Of a stretch of DNA of 44,842 bases, positions 7,860 through 16,378 are shown piece by piece. Made by a program: the position numbers and the translations under genes. This stretch comes from Microcaldota archaeon. GTDB lineage: Archaea > Micrarchaeota > Micrarchaeia > Anstonellales > SKW190. Every line of letters starts with the position of its first letter. Position 1 is the first letter of the stretch. The notes beneath the pieces are model-generated. The model searched no databases. It was given only the letters and a program-made list of their open reading frames with translations, and had not been told where the DNA came from. The stretch is taken from positions 1-44,842 of the forward strand of contig JAOAJI010000004.1 of the NCBI GenBank assembly GCA_026414265.1. The letters run 5' to 3'.

Positions 7860-9533
7860 TTAAGACTGTTTTAAGTAATAGACTTTTTTAACAATTTGAT
7901 TTAGATTAGGTTTAGTTGTTTTGAACTTGATTGATTCAAGTATTTGTTTTTTAGCTAAATTAGTAAATTGATCTGAAAATGAATTATTTACTATTTCAGT
8001 AAGGTTTTGATCAACTTCAATTTTTATTTTTGAAGAGCTAGGTATTCTAATAGATGGCTTTTTATCAACTCTATTAATATAGTTATTTTCACGTAATGAA
8101 GTTACAACTTTTTCTAGTTCTTCTATGATTTGTTTGTTTGTATATTCTTGAGAATATGAAATAGTCGCAATTATATTAGATAAACCTGTAATTAAGTGAG
8201 GAATTTTTTCTTGTTCTTCTTTTGAATGAACCAGTATTACTGGAGTTTTTGTTATAAATGCCCGTGCCAATTCCAATCCTGTGCCTAGAGAATCTCCGTA
8301 AAGTGTTATTAAGAGACCTGCGTTTTCTACTGAATATTGATCAATTAAGTAACAGACATAAGGCATCAATTCTTTTGAGAAATTAGAAAGACCTGCTTCG
8401 TTATCAAGCAATGCGAATGATGCATTGATACCAAACTTTTCATACAGCATGTTTACTATGTTCATTTTCAAATCTAAATGATTACCGAAGTCATGCTCTT
8501 TAACGTTTGTTATGGATCCTATAATGAATGCGTTCATGTTTCTTTCATACTTTTTGTTGAACTCTAATATTTCTTGAATGTATCCCATGGATTCATTATC
8601 AATGTCTACATTCTGCCAGTAGTCAAGTTTTTTCACTATCTCTTTACCACTTATCAATTTTGATAAAGGCGATTCAATAATTTGATTAGCAATTAAATAC
8701 TCATAGATTTTTGATATAGCCGATTTTAACTCAGTTCTTTTTTCTTCATTGATAAAAGATTTGATCATTTTTATATTATCTTCGTCCAAAGTTAGTTGAG
8801 TATTTTTCAAAAATTGTAAAAATTCGTCAATTAAAATGTATGCATTCATACTGCTGATTGTTGATGAAAACCTATGAAGAATGGTTGATGAATGAGGTAA
8901 GTCTGCCAATACTCTATTGAGTTGTTGCAAGGCAGAAAAAATTACGAGGCTGCGTTGCTCAGAAGAATCAACAAGTAATCTATCGTTGTAATAAATATAT
9001 TTGTCTACAACGCCATCGTACATTAAAGAAATATTTCTGCCTCTGTTCGTGTATTTAACTTCTTTAGTTCCATCACTATATTCAATTACGTATGCAGAGC
9101 CTTGTTGATGATTATGCGTTTTAGATTCAGGAATCAAAGCAATAACAGGTATCCTTGTTGGTAATTTTGACACAGCATCATATGCTGCTATTTCTGTTAA
9201 AAAACCTGTTTTAATTGAAGGTATTTCTAGCAATGATATGACAAGATTGGCATATCTGACATTGTTAATGTTTTCATAAACAACAAACTTAGATATCTGC
9301 TCATCAGTCAAGTTTAATCCGTGTTCTTGTGCATAAGATTTACATTCATTGAACCTTGTTTCGTGAATTGAATGGTAACCATAGATCTGAGCAAGTAATT
9401 TAATCCAGCTCTTAAACTGTATAATGTCAGCTTCGATTATTCCTTCCTCAGGGTTACTCCCTGAAGTTACAAATACATAGTTTGCTTTATCTTTTTCACG
9501 GAAATGGCTTTCATTGTTTACAGGTATTTCCAT
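7860..9533 (-). CDS. Large protein with two nucleoside deoxyribosyltransferase/SLOG-like segments
   Basis: I cannot name this 557-aa protein. Two regions share one pattern: an N-terminal strand, then 'nn..aNLVISLLE...TGFLTEIAAYDA..PVIALIP' (about residues 15-150), and 'AGLLITLYGDSLGTGLELAR..TPVILVHS' (about 320-480). In both, a hydrophobic strand is followed by a small/polar turn, an acidic helix (E-I/L-A) and a second strand. That is how nucleoside 2-deoxyribosyltransferases and related SLOG/TIR-like nucleotide-binding folds look. The middle is mostly helical. The start is ATG 9533, six bases after a strong GGTGATC Shine-Dalgarno; the track's upstream ATG at 9548 overlaps that signal. Convergent with the phosphoribosyltransferase-like gene. 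Confidence 0.5.
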   Translation of the reverse strand: MEIPVNNESHFREKDKANYVFVTSGSNPEEGIIEADIIQFKSWIKLLAQIYGYHSIHETRFNECKSYAQEHGLNLTDEQISKFVVYENINNVRYANLVISLLEIPSIKTGFLTEIAAYDAVSKLPTRIPVIALIPESKTHNHQQGSAYVIEYSDGTKEVKYTNRGRNISLMYDGVVDKYIYYNDRLLVDSSEQRSLVIFSALQQLNRVLADLPHSSTILHRFSSTISSMNAYILIDEFLQFLKNTQLTLDEDNIKMIKSFINEEKRTELKSAISKIYEYLIANQIIESPLSKLISGKEIVKKLDYWQNVDIDNESMGYIQEILEFNKKYERNMNAFIIGSITNVKEHDFGNHLDLKMNIVNMLYEKFGINASFALLDNEAGLSNFSKELMPYVCYLIDQYSVENAGLLITLYGDSLGTGLELARAFITKTPVILVHSKEEQEKIPHLITGLSNIIATISYSQEYTNKQIIEELEKVVTSLRENNYINRVDKKPSIRIPSSSKIKIEVDQNLTEIVNNSFSDQFTNLAKKQILESIKFKTTKPNLNQIVKKVYYLKQS

Positions 9534-9539
9534 GAAACT

Positions 9540-9546
9540 GATCACC
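9540..9546 (-). promoter_or_regulatory. Shine-Dalgarno GGTGATC that sets the start at 9533
   Basis: GGTGATC pairs with the archaeal 16S 3' end (AUCACCUCC) and is spaced 6 nt from ATG 9533. It overlaps the alternative start at 9548 and argues against it. Confidence 0.6.
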
Positions 9547-9612
9547 ATTTAAAATTTGATTAAATATAACAAATAGATGAATTTAAAAAATTAGCATGAT
9601 TTTACAAATTGC

Positions 9613-10977
9613 CTATATCTCTGATCTTTCAGTAATCTCGTGAGTGATGTTTGTTTCCATTACTTCCTTTATTTTTTTCATGTTACCTTTGTATTCTTTT
9701 TGACCCAGCACCCACATGAGTTTTACCATTGCAGTTTCAGGTGTCCAGTCACATAAATTGCCTATCACACCAGCTTCTATAAGTATTCTTCCAGTTGAAT
9801 AAACGTTCATGTTGATTCTCCCATATATTGTTTGAGGTGCCATTACAACAGGAATTCCAGAGGATATGAGTTCTTTTACCTCTTGTAACAGAGATACGCC
9901 AAATTTATCGTTGAATGGATTCACAGGCAAATGTCCTAATCCTGTACCTGCTATGACTACTCCATCATAGGAACTGAGAAATTTAAAGAGTTTTTTCTTA
10001 ATTCCAGGATGAGTGTATATGAGTGCAACGTTATCATTTAAATCAGATTTCAATTCGACTTTACTTCTTAGATTTTGTGATTTTTTGTTATAATTCTCAT
10101 AATTAAACTTTATTTCTTTTTTGCCATAATCAACTAATGCTAGAGGCTGAGTGTTAATTGATTTGAACGCGTCTCGTCTACTTGTATGCATTTTCCTTAC
10201 CCTGGTGCCATAGTGAAGAGCGCAGTATTTATCGTTGAGATCGTGATGCATACATACGAGTACTTCAGCTATTTCAGATTCTGCAGTTAGAATGGCAGAG
10301 AGCAAATTTAGCTTGTTATCGCTTGATCCTCTGTCACTTGATCTCTGAGCTCCAACAAGCACAACTGGAAAAGGTAAATTTTTTATCATGAAAGAAAGTG
10401 CAGAAGCTGTAAATGCCATTGTGTCTGTTCCGTGCATCAACACAATACCTTTGCACTCATTATTTTTTGCTTCATTGTAGATTTCGTTTGCCATGATTTT
10501 CCAGTGTTCTACTTGCATGTCTTCAGACAACAAAGAAAAAAGGAGTTTTGATTTGATTGGAGAATGATAACTTAGTTCAGGAAAATCTTTTAATAACTCG
10601 TTTGGCGAGAAAGAAGGAAAAGCAGCACCAGTCAGGTATTCTACCTTAGACGCAATGGTGCCTCCACATCCTAAAATTGAAACATATTCTGTATTATCTT
10701 TGAACGTGTTTTGTGGATAATCTTGCGTTTGTTGTTCATCTTTATTTGATGTAGACCTTTTTTCGTTTTTTCTAATTAACTTCATCTCTTTTATAAACTC
10801 GATATCTAAACCTACATTATAGCCTGATGACAATTTTAGTATCAGAGAGTCTTGATTCTTTGTATTGTTTGGCATTATAATTCCTTTGATTGAAGTTCCT
10901 TTATACTTGATTTCTATTAGGTCTAGCTCTTCAGCTCCAATACTTTTAAGAAGCATAAGGACTTTTTCAGAATACAT
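9613..10977 (-). CDS. gatD: Glutamyl-tRNA(Gln) amidotransferase subunit D
   Basis: Glutaminase subunit of the archaeal GatDE enzyme, which turns misacylated Glu-tRNA(Gln) into Gln-tRNA(Gln). Residues 1-80 form the GatD-specific N-terminal domain. From about 98 an asparaginase-type domain follows, with nucleophile motif ILGCGGTIAS (Thr107), MHGTDTMAFTA (about 181-191) and VGAQRSSDRGSSDNKLNL. The length of 454 aa is standard. gatE is not in the window. elp3 lies 74 bp upstream on the same strand. Presence of GatD is strong evidence for an archaeon, since GatDE is archaea-specific. Confidence 0.95.
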   Translation of the reverse strand: MYSEKVLMLLKSIGAEELDLIEIKYKGTSIKGIIMPNNTKNQDSLILKLSSGYNVGLDIEFIKEMKLIRKNEKRSTSNKDEQQTQDYPQNTFKDNTEYVSILGCGGTIASKVEYLTGAAFPSFSPNELLKDFPELSYHSPIKSKLLFSLLSEDMQVEHWKIMANEIYNEAKNNECKGIVLMHGTDTMAFTASALSFMIKNLPFPVVLVGAQRSSDRGSSDNKLNLLSAILTAESEIAEVLVCMHHDLNDKYCALHYGTRVRKMHTSRRDAFKSINTQPLALVDYGKKEIKFNYENYNKKSQNLRSKVELKSDLNDNVALIYTHPGIKKKLFKFLSSYDGVVIAGTGLGHLPVNPFNDKFGVSLLQEVKELISSGIPVVMAPQTIYGRINMNVYSTGRILIEAGVIGNLCDWTPETAMVKLMWVLGQKEYKGNMKKIKEVMETNITHEITERSEI

Positions 10978-11051
10978 GTTTTGTATTATATGGACATAAG
11001 TTTAAATGAGTGTTTAGGCTATCGAGTATTTTGAAGAATCGTAATGTAATG

Positions 11052-12662
11052 TTAACGAAGGTTTTTTACCATGTAAGGACCAACTAACTCATAGCCTAAT
11101 TTTCTGTAATACTCTCTGACTCCTATGCCAGATATTATCGCTATTTTTTCTTTTCCTTTTTCTAATGCTATTTCTTCTGCTTTTTTTAACAGATTTTTAC
11201 CAAGTCCTTTGTGTTGCGCAACAAAAGAATTTCCTAAATAGTCTTCGTTGGCTGTATTTTTACTAGAGAGAGGTATCTGTGTGCCATAAACATGTAATTC
11301 TCTGACAACCATGGAATCTAATAGTTCATTCCTGTGTGATTCTTTAACATCTCTTAGTCTAATGAATCCTGCAAGTGTTTCATCTGATGCTTCATACGAT
11401 ATGAAATATTCTGTTGAACCACTAGCATTATATTTGTCAATCTTCAGTTCAAAGTCTGTCTTTGGGCTTTCGTTATACATTTGCCTTATTCCTAGTTCCC
11501 TACATCTAATACACTTGCATTTCAATCCTTGTGCTTTGAGTATTTTCAGTGCTAGCTCTCTTGCATTGCTTATGGTTGGGCCAGCTGCAATCATTTTTGC
11601 AGGAATGTCTCTTTGAACACGCATGATTCTTACATATTTTGGGATAATTTTTTTGATCTCTACGAGTAATTGAATAACATCATTGTTTGTGTAAGGCTTG
11701 TAGAGGCCTTTTTTCCACATATTGTAAAGGCCCGTGTTAGGAAGTACTAGTGTAGGATATATTTTTAACATGTCAGGTCTGAAATTTTCGTCCTCAAAAA
11801 GTTTCTTGAAGTATTCTAAATCTTTTTGTTTATCAGAAAACAGACCTGGCATCATGTGATAACATATTTTGTAGCCTGCGTTTTTTGCTATCTTTGTTGC
11901 TTCAATTACATCATTTAGTGTGTGGCCTCTGTTAACAAGTTTATAAGTTTCGTCATCAAGTACCTGAACACCAATTTCTACTCTTGTACCTCCCAAATGA
12001 AGCATTAAATCTACATGTTTTTCTTTGCACCAGTCAGGTTTAGTTTCAAAAGTAGTGCCCACTACTCTATGTAATGCATTTTCATTATCTTTGATCGCAT
12101 TTTCTAACGATTCTGATCTTTTTCCATTAAATCCTTCATACGCGCCTTTCATGAACCATTTTATGTAATTCAAGTTCATAGATAGAAATGTGCCACCCAT
12201 TATTATCAATTCGCATTTTTCTGGTTCATATCCAAGTGCTTTGTAGTGATTCAATCTTGCTTGAACTTGTAGATAAGGGTCAAAATTGTATTGCCTTGCT
12301 CTTAAAGATGCAGGTTCTTCTCCAGTGTAGCTCTGTGCTGAATTATCTCCTTTAGGGCAATAAATGCATCTTCCATGTGGGCAATCAGATATGGTCATTA
12401 TTGCTATAGGAGCAACTCCTGAAATAGTTCTTGTTCTTTTTATTGCCAGTATTTTTTTTAACAAGTTTAAATCAATGTCATTCATCTTATTTTTAGCAAA
12501 TTCGATCAATTCGCTATTTTTGAGTATCTTCGTTCCTTTAGAGTATTTGTTTTTGATTTTGTTTATTTCGTTCTTAGTAATCTTTCCATACGTTCTATAG
12601 TGATTTATGATTTCATTTATACAGTTTATGAAAACTGATTCCATTTTAAGGTTCTCCATCAT
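11052..12662 (-). CDS. elp3: Elp3, tRNA wobble-uridine carboxymethyl synthase (radical SAM/GNAT)
   Basis: Forms 5-carboxymethyl-uridine at tRNA position 34 from acetyl-CoA by SAM radical chemistry. The N-terminal region leads to the cluster motif SDCPHGRCIYCPKG (Cys94, 99, 102; the Elp3-type Cx4Cx2C), followed by a TIM-barrel core. Residues from about 400 form a GNAT acetyltransferase domain ending LGKNLLKKAEEIA...GVREYYRKLGYE. The length of 536 aa is normal. The start may be ATG 12662 or the third Met at 12644, which has a GGAG element upstream. Divergent from ribD with only 34-67 bp between starts. Confidence 0.94.
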   Translation of the reverse strand: MMENLKMESVFINCINEIINHYRTYGKITKNEINKIKNKYSKGTKILKNSELIEFAKNKMNDIDLNLLKKILAIKRTRTISGVAPIAIMTISDCPHGRCIYCPKGDNSAQSYTGEEPASLRARQYNFDPYLQVQARLNHYKALGYEPEKCELIIMGGTFLSMNLNYIKWFMKGAYEGFNGKRSESLENAIKDNENALHRVVGTTFETKPDWCKEKHVDLMLHLGGTRVEIGVQVLDDETYKLVNRGHTLNDVIEATKIAKNAGYKICYHMMPGLFSDKQKDLEYFKKLFEDENFRPDMLKIYPTLVLPNTGLYNMWKKGLYKPYTNNDVIQLLVEIKKIIPKYVRIMRVQRDIPAKMIAAGPTISNARELALKILKAQGLKCKCIRCRELGIRQMYNESPKTDFELKIDKYNASGSTEYFISYEASDETLAGFIRLRDVKESHRNELLDSMVVRELHVYGTQIPLSSKNTANEDYLGNSFVAQHKGLGKNLLKKAEEIALEKGKEKIAIISGIGVREYYRKLGYELVGPYMVKNLR

Positions 12663-12684
12663 TGGAAATCCAATAATACATAAC

Positions 12685-12692
12685 GTTTAAAT
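12685..12692 (+). promoter_or_regulatory. Candidate TATA box for ribD
   Basis: TTTAAATA places transcription start near 12715, excluding GTG 12697 and supporting ATG 12730. Confidence 0.35.
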
Positions 12693-12729
12693 AAATGTGT
12701 CTCAAAAAATAATAAAAAAGGTAATTTTA

Positions 12730-13893
12730 ATGGTGGTTGATCAAGAGACATCTAAAAATGTTGTAACGTTATATTCGAAATATATGAAAAAAGCAATTAA
12801 ACTTGCAAGAACTACTAATCCTTTTCCTAATCCCAGAGTTGGGTGCCTTATCTTTGATGAAAATGGTAAAATTATTTCTCAAGCTTATCATGAGATGAAA
12901 GGACGCGATCATGCTGAAATAATTGCCATAAGAAAGGCAAAAGAAATAAAGCAAGATTTGTCAAAGTGCACTTTAGTAACGACGTTAGAGCCGTGTACTG
13001 AATTTGAAGGAAAATGCACTAAATCATGCACTGCAGAAATAATAAATTCAGGTATCAAGACTGTGGTTATTGGTTGTATTGATCCACTTGAAAAAATAAG
13101 AGGAATAGAATACTTGAAATCAAAAAACATTAACGTTGTTCAAGAAGTAATGAAGCACGAAGCTTCTGACTTAATTAAAGAATATGCAGTATTCATTAAG
13201 TACAAAAGACCGTTTATTGCATTGAAATGCGGAATAAGCATAGACGGAAAACTTGCAACTGATAACGGAGTTTCTAAGTGGATTAATTCACAATCCATGA
13301 GAGAATATTCAAATTCATTAAGGGGTTTATTTGATAGTATACTCGTTGGTATTAACACACTGTTAAATGACGATCCATTGCTTACACAAAGATATGGTAA
13401 TATCATCAAGCAACCCGATTGCATCGTTGTAGATTCTTCTCTTAAAACTCCATGTAATGCAAAAATTTTCAGTGAAAAAAGAAGAAGAATTTTCATTATA
13501 ACGGACAAGAACAATAAAGTTCAAAAATTAGATAGAATAAATGAGCTAGAAGAGAATAACGCCATCATGATTTATACAGATAAAATTTACGATAAGCATA
13601 CTAATGGATACGTGCTTGATCTTAAGCCAGCACTTCAAATCCTTGCTTCTGACTTCAATGTTTCTTCAGTTGCAGTTGAAGGAGGTTCGCAAATCCATTC
13701 ATATTTCTTACAGAATAATTTATTTGATGAGCTCTATGTTTACATAGCAGGTAAAATAATAGGCGGGACTAAATACAGGTTATGCAACTATCCTATCTGT
13801 TTAGATGCATTGACTAATTGCCTCAAGTTAAAACTAAAAAGAATCAAAAAAATTGACGATGATGTATTACTTTTGTATCAGAATGTACATTAA
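12730..13893 (+). CDS. ribD: Riboflavin biosynthesis protein RibD (deaminase-reductase)
   Basis: Two-domain enzyme of riboflavin synthesis. The N-terminal deaminase domain carries NPFPNPRVGC, the zinc/proton shuttle HAE and the zinc cysteines in LEPCTEFEGKCTKSC, which is two residues longer than the usual PCxHxGxTPPC. The C-terminal reductase starts at RPFIALKCGISIDGKLA and includes ILVGINTLLNDDPLL and VAVEGGSQIHSYF. Most archaea have only a separate reductase, so the fused, bacterial-type form suggests transfer. The track's GTG start (12697) lies on top of a TTTAAATA promoter (12685-12692); ATG 12730 fits better, about 15 nt after the predicted transcription start. Confidence 0.88.
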   Translation: MVVDQETSKNVVTLYSKYMKKAIKLARTTNPFPNPRVGCLIFDENGKIISQAYHEMKGRDHAEIIAIRKAKEIKQDLSKCTLVTTLEPCTEFEGKCTKSCTAEIINSGIKTVVIGCIDPLEKIRGIEYLKSKNINVVQEVMKHEASDLIKEYAVFIKYKRPFIALKCGISIDGKLATDNGVSKWINSQSMREYSNSLRGLFDSILVGINTLLNDDPLLTQRYGNIIKQPDCIVVDSSLKTPCNAKIFSEKRRRIFIITDKNNKVQKLDRINELEENNAIMIYTDKIYDKHTNGYVLDLKPALQILASDFNVSSVAVEGGSQIHSYFLQNNLFDELYVYIAGKIIGGTKYRLCNYPICLDALTNCLKLKLKRIKKIDDDVLLLYQNVH

Positions 13894-13967
13894 ACAGATA
13901 TCTGATATAGGTTATCTTAATACTGAAACTATGTGCATGATAATAAAGCTACTGACACTAAGATATC

Positions 13968-13973
13968 AAAAAA
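13968..13973 (-). terminator. T-tract directly after rps10 stop
   Basis: On the minus strand the uS10 stop TAA is followed at once by TTTTTT and then GATATCTT. Oligo-T tracts are the usual archaeal intrinsic terminators. The 80-bp convergent spacer with ribD has no strong hairpin. Confidence 0.3.
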
Positions 13974-14285
13974 TTAAGATATTTTAAGTCTAACTTGAAC
14001 GTTATCAGGGATTCTAATTCTCAGTAACTGCCTTAAGACCTTTTCATCACACAGTAGTTCTACTAAAACATTGTGAAACCTTAGTTCCCAATGTTCATAT
14101 GTGTCTGAGCCATCGCCACATGGTGTTTTCCTACAGTTAATTTTCAACGCTCTTTTCGGCAATGGAATTATTTTCAAAACAGATTCTGTAGCATTAGCCA
14201 ACTGAGATATCTGGTCAGTTATTTGCTTGATGTCTTCTAATCTATTTGAAGTAATCTTCACTCTTACACGGACCTTAGATACCAT
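13974..14285 (-). CDS. rps10: Small ribosomal subunit protein uS10
   Basis: Protein of the 30S head. The 103-aa length and the motifs VRVKITSNRLEDI, IPLPKRALKINCRKTPCGDG and YEHWELRFHNVLV are those of archaeal/eukaryotic uS10, with the conserved RKTPCG(D)GS-T block. It lies 56 bp downstream of aEF1A on the same strand, the standard archaeal tuf-rps10 arrangement. Confidence 0.96.
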   Translation of the reverse strand: MVSKVRVRVKITSNRLEDIKQITDQISQLANATESVLKIIPLPKRALKINCRKTPCGDGSDTYEHWELRFHNVLVELLCDEKVLRQLLRIRIPDNVQVRLKIS

Positions 14286-14341
14286 ACCAAATCACTTAGA
14301 TGCTTATCATAAAAATAAAAAAACTATTATATACGAGAGAA

Positions 14342-15631
14342 CTACTTGCCTATGTTTTGCATTCTCTGTTCGTCAGGAACCACTGACAAGACAATTCCTA
14401 AAGCAACAGTAGTGCCCATGTCTCTCATTGCAAATCTTCCAAAGTCTTTTAATTTAGAGTATTCTTCAACAACTACTGGTTTCTTAGGCACTACTCTTAC
14501 TACTGCAATGTCACCGTTCTTTATGAAGTCAGGATTCTTCTGTAATGTTTGACCAGTTTTTGGATCTTTCTTCTCCACAATTTCAACTATGCTACATGAC
14601 ACATGCGCTGTCTGAATGTGGAAAACAGGTGCATAACCTTTTGCTATTGCAGTAGGATGGTTTGTAACGAAGATTTGTGCTGTGAACTCTTTTGCAACAA
14701 TAGGTGGATTATCTAGTTTACCGCACACTTCCCCTGTGGAGATATCTTTCTTTTCTATGTTCTTAACGTTAATACCCACGTTGTCACCTGGTTTTGCTTC
14801 AGGCAATTCCTTATGGTGCATTTCTATCTTCTTAACTTCACCGACTTTACCAGAAGGCATGAATACAACCTTGTCACCAGGTCTAAGTACTCCAGATTTA
14901 ACTTCACCAACGACAACAGTACCGTGTCCTGCAATAGAGAATATACCTTGTACTGGTAATCTAAATGGCTTGTCAATAGGAGGTGGTGCAACTGTAAATG
15001 TATCAATTGCTTCAGCTAACGTAGGTCCCTTGTACCAGTCAGTTTTGTCAGATTTTTTGAAAACATTGTCTCCATAATATCCGGAAACAGGTACAAATAA
15101 TATTGATTCAGTTTTGTAACCTGTTTGTTTTAACATCGTAACCAGTTGAGATTTAATGTCTTCAAATTTTACTCTGTCATAGTTGACAGTGTCCATTTTG
15201 TTCACAGCAACTACTAATTGATCAATCCCCAATGCTTTGGCAAGTAATGCATGCTCTTTTGTTTGTGGTTGAATTCCTTCTTTGACTGAGCACACTAATA
15301 CAGCACCTTGTGCTTGAGAAGTACCTGTAATCATGTTCTTAATAAAGTCTTTGTGTCCTGGGGCATCGATAATAGTGACGTGATATTTCTGTGTTTCAAA
15401 TTCTTTGTGTGAAATATCGATAGTAACTCCTCTCTCTCTTTCTTCTTTAAGCTGATCCATTGCAAACGCAAATTCAAAGGTTTCTTTACCCACTTTTGCT
15501 GCTTCTTCTTTTAGTTTCTTTAAATCTTGTTCAGACAATGCACCTGAATCGTATAACAATCTACCTACTGTTGTAGACTTACCGTGGTCTACGTGGCCAA
15601 TAAAAACTATGTTTATGTGTGGCTTTGCCAT
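14342..15631 (-). CDS. tuf: Translation elongation factor 1-alpha (aEF1A)
   Basis: GTPase that delivers aminoacyl-tRNA to the ribosomal A site. G1 GHVDHGKST (residues 12-20), G2 region ERERGVTIDIS, G3 DAPGHKDFIKNM and G4 NKMD are all intact, followed by beta-barrel domains 2 and 3. The length of 429 aa and the sequence are of the archaeal/eukaryotic type. A GAGGTG Shine-Dalgarno lies 5 bp before the ATG. First gene of the tuf-rps10 unit. Confidence 0.98.
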   Translation of the reverse strand: MAKPHINIVFIGHVDHGKSTTVGRLLYDSGALSEQDLKKLKEEAAKVGKETFEFAFAMDQLKEERERGVTIDISHKEFETQKYHVTIIDAPGHKDFIKNMITGTSQAQGAVLVCSVKEGIQPQTKEHALLAKALGIDQLVVAVNKMDTVNYDRVKFEDIKSQLVTMLKQTGYKTESILFVPVSGYYGDNVFKKSDKTDWYKGPTLAEAIDTFTVAPPPIDKPFRLPVQGIFSIAGHGTVVVGEVKSGVLRPGDKVVFMPSGKVGEVKKIEMHHKELPEAKPGDNVGINVKNIEKKDISTGEVCGKLDNPPIVAKEFTAQIFVTNHPTAIAKGYAPVFHIQTAHVSCSIVEIVEKKDPKTGQTLQKNPDFIKNGDIAVVRVVPKKPVVVEEYSKLKDFGRFAMRDMGTTVALGIVLSVVPDEQRMQNIGK

Positions 15632-15636
15632 AATAA

Positions 15637-15642
15637 CACCTC
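15637..15642 (-). promoter_or_regulatory. Shine-Dalgarno of aEF1A
   Basis: GAGGTG with 5-nt spacing to ATG 15631; close match to the archaeal consensus, as expected for a highly expressed gene. Confidence 0.6.
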
Positions 15643-15696
15643 ACAATGATTATAAAAATCAGATATCACATTTTACATACATATAGTTATATAAAT

Positions 15697-16359
15697 CTAT
15701 TCCTTGGTTTTCATTCTTGTATGTTTATAGTAATAACAAATTTTCTTGAATTCACACAAATCGCATTTTGGTTTTGCTTTACAGATTGTCTGACCAAATG
15801 CTACAAATGCAATGTTAATGCTTTTCCAAAATTTTTTAGGAATTTTTTTCATCAGAAGTTTTTTTGTATGAATAGGACTTTTTGACTTAGCAATTCCTAA
15901 TCTATTAGCGATTCTGTAAACGTGTGTATCGACTGCGATTTCATCCTTGTCAAGATAACTTGAAAGATACACAGAAGCAACTTTGTCTCCAACTCCAGGT
16001 AACTGCAAAAGTTGTTCTTTTGTAGTTGGAATAGGTTTATCTTTAAGTATATTTGCTAAAGATTTGAGCCTTTGTGCTTTGATTTTGTAAAGACCTATGC
16101 CTTTTAACAAGTTCATCAATTCAGATAAACTCAAAGCATCCAAATTTGTGAAATTATCTGCAATTCTTTTTAGTTTCAAAAAAACTTTTATAGTTGCCTT
16201 GTCAGTAGACCTAGGAGATAGAATTGCGTAAATCAAATGGTCATAATCTGTTATTAACATATCCTTTAATTTCAGCACAGGTGCATTATAACGTTTTCCG
16301 TAGTCTAACATTAATCCTAAAACTTTGTCAAAGTTTTTGTAGAGAATTTTTGAAGTCAT
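15697..16359 (-). CDS. nth: Endonuclease III-like DNA glycosylase
   Basis: HhH-GPD superfamily base-excision glycosylase/AP lyase. The hairpin LPGVGDKVASVYL contains the catalytic Lys, and AVDTHVYRIANRLGI the catalytic Asp. A C-terminal iron-sulfur cluster motif CKAKPKCDLCEFKKIC has Cx5Cx2Cx5C spacing, one residue shorter in the first gap than the usual Cx6. The track's start at 16428 overlaps the PLD gene; ATG 16359 (MTSKILYKNF) removes the overlap, leaves a 19-bp gap and gives 220 aa, a normal length. Last gene of the carA-argF-carB-PLD-nth transcription unit. Confidence 0.88.
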   Translation of the reverse strand: MTSKILYKNFDKVLGLMLDYGKRYNAPVLKLKDMLITDYDHLIYAILSPRSTDKATIKVFLKLKRIADNFTNLDALSLSELMNLLKGIGLYKIKAQRLKSLANILKDKPIPTTKEQLLQLPGVGDKVASVYLSSYLDKDEIAVDTHVYRIANRLGIAKSKSPIHTKKLLMKKIPKKFWKSINIAFVAFGQTICKAKPKCDLCEFKKICYYYKHTRMKTKE

Positions 16360-16378
16360 AAATAAAACCTGATTTTTC

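Noticed and set aside
13899-13980. AGATATC repeats between ribD and rps10 as a bidirectional hairpin terminator
   Set aside because: The AAGATAT copies are mostly direct and the stems short; only the T-tract after rps10 is worth listing.
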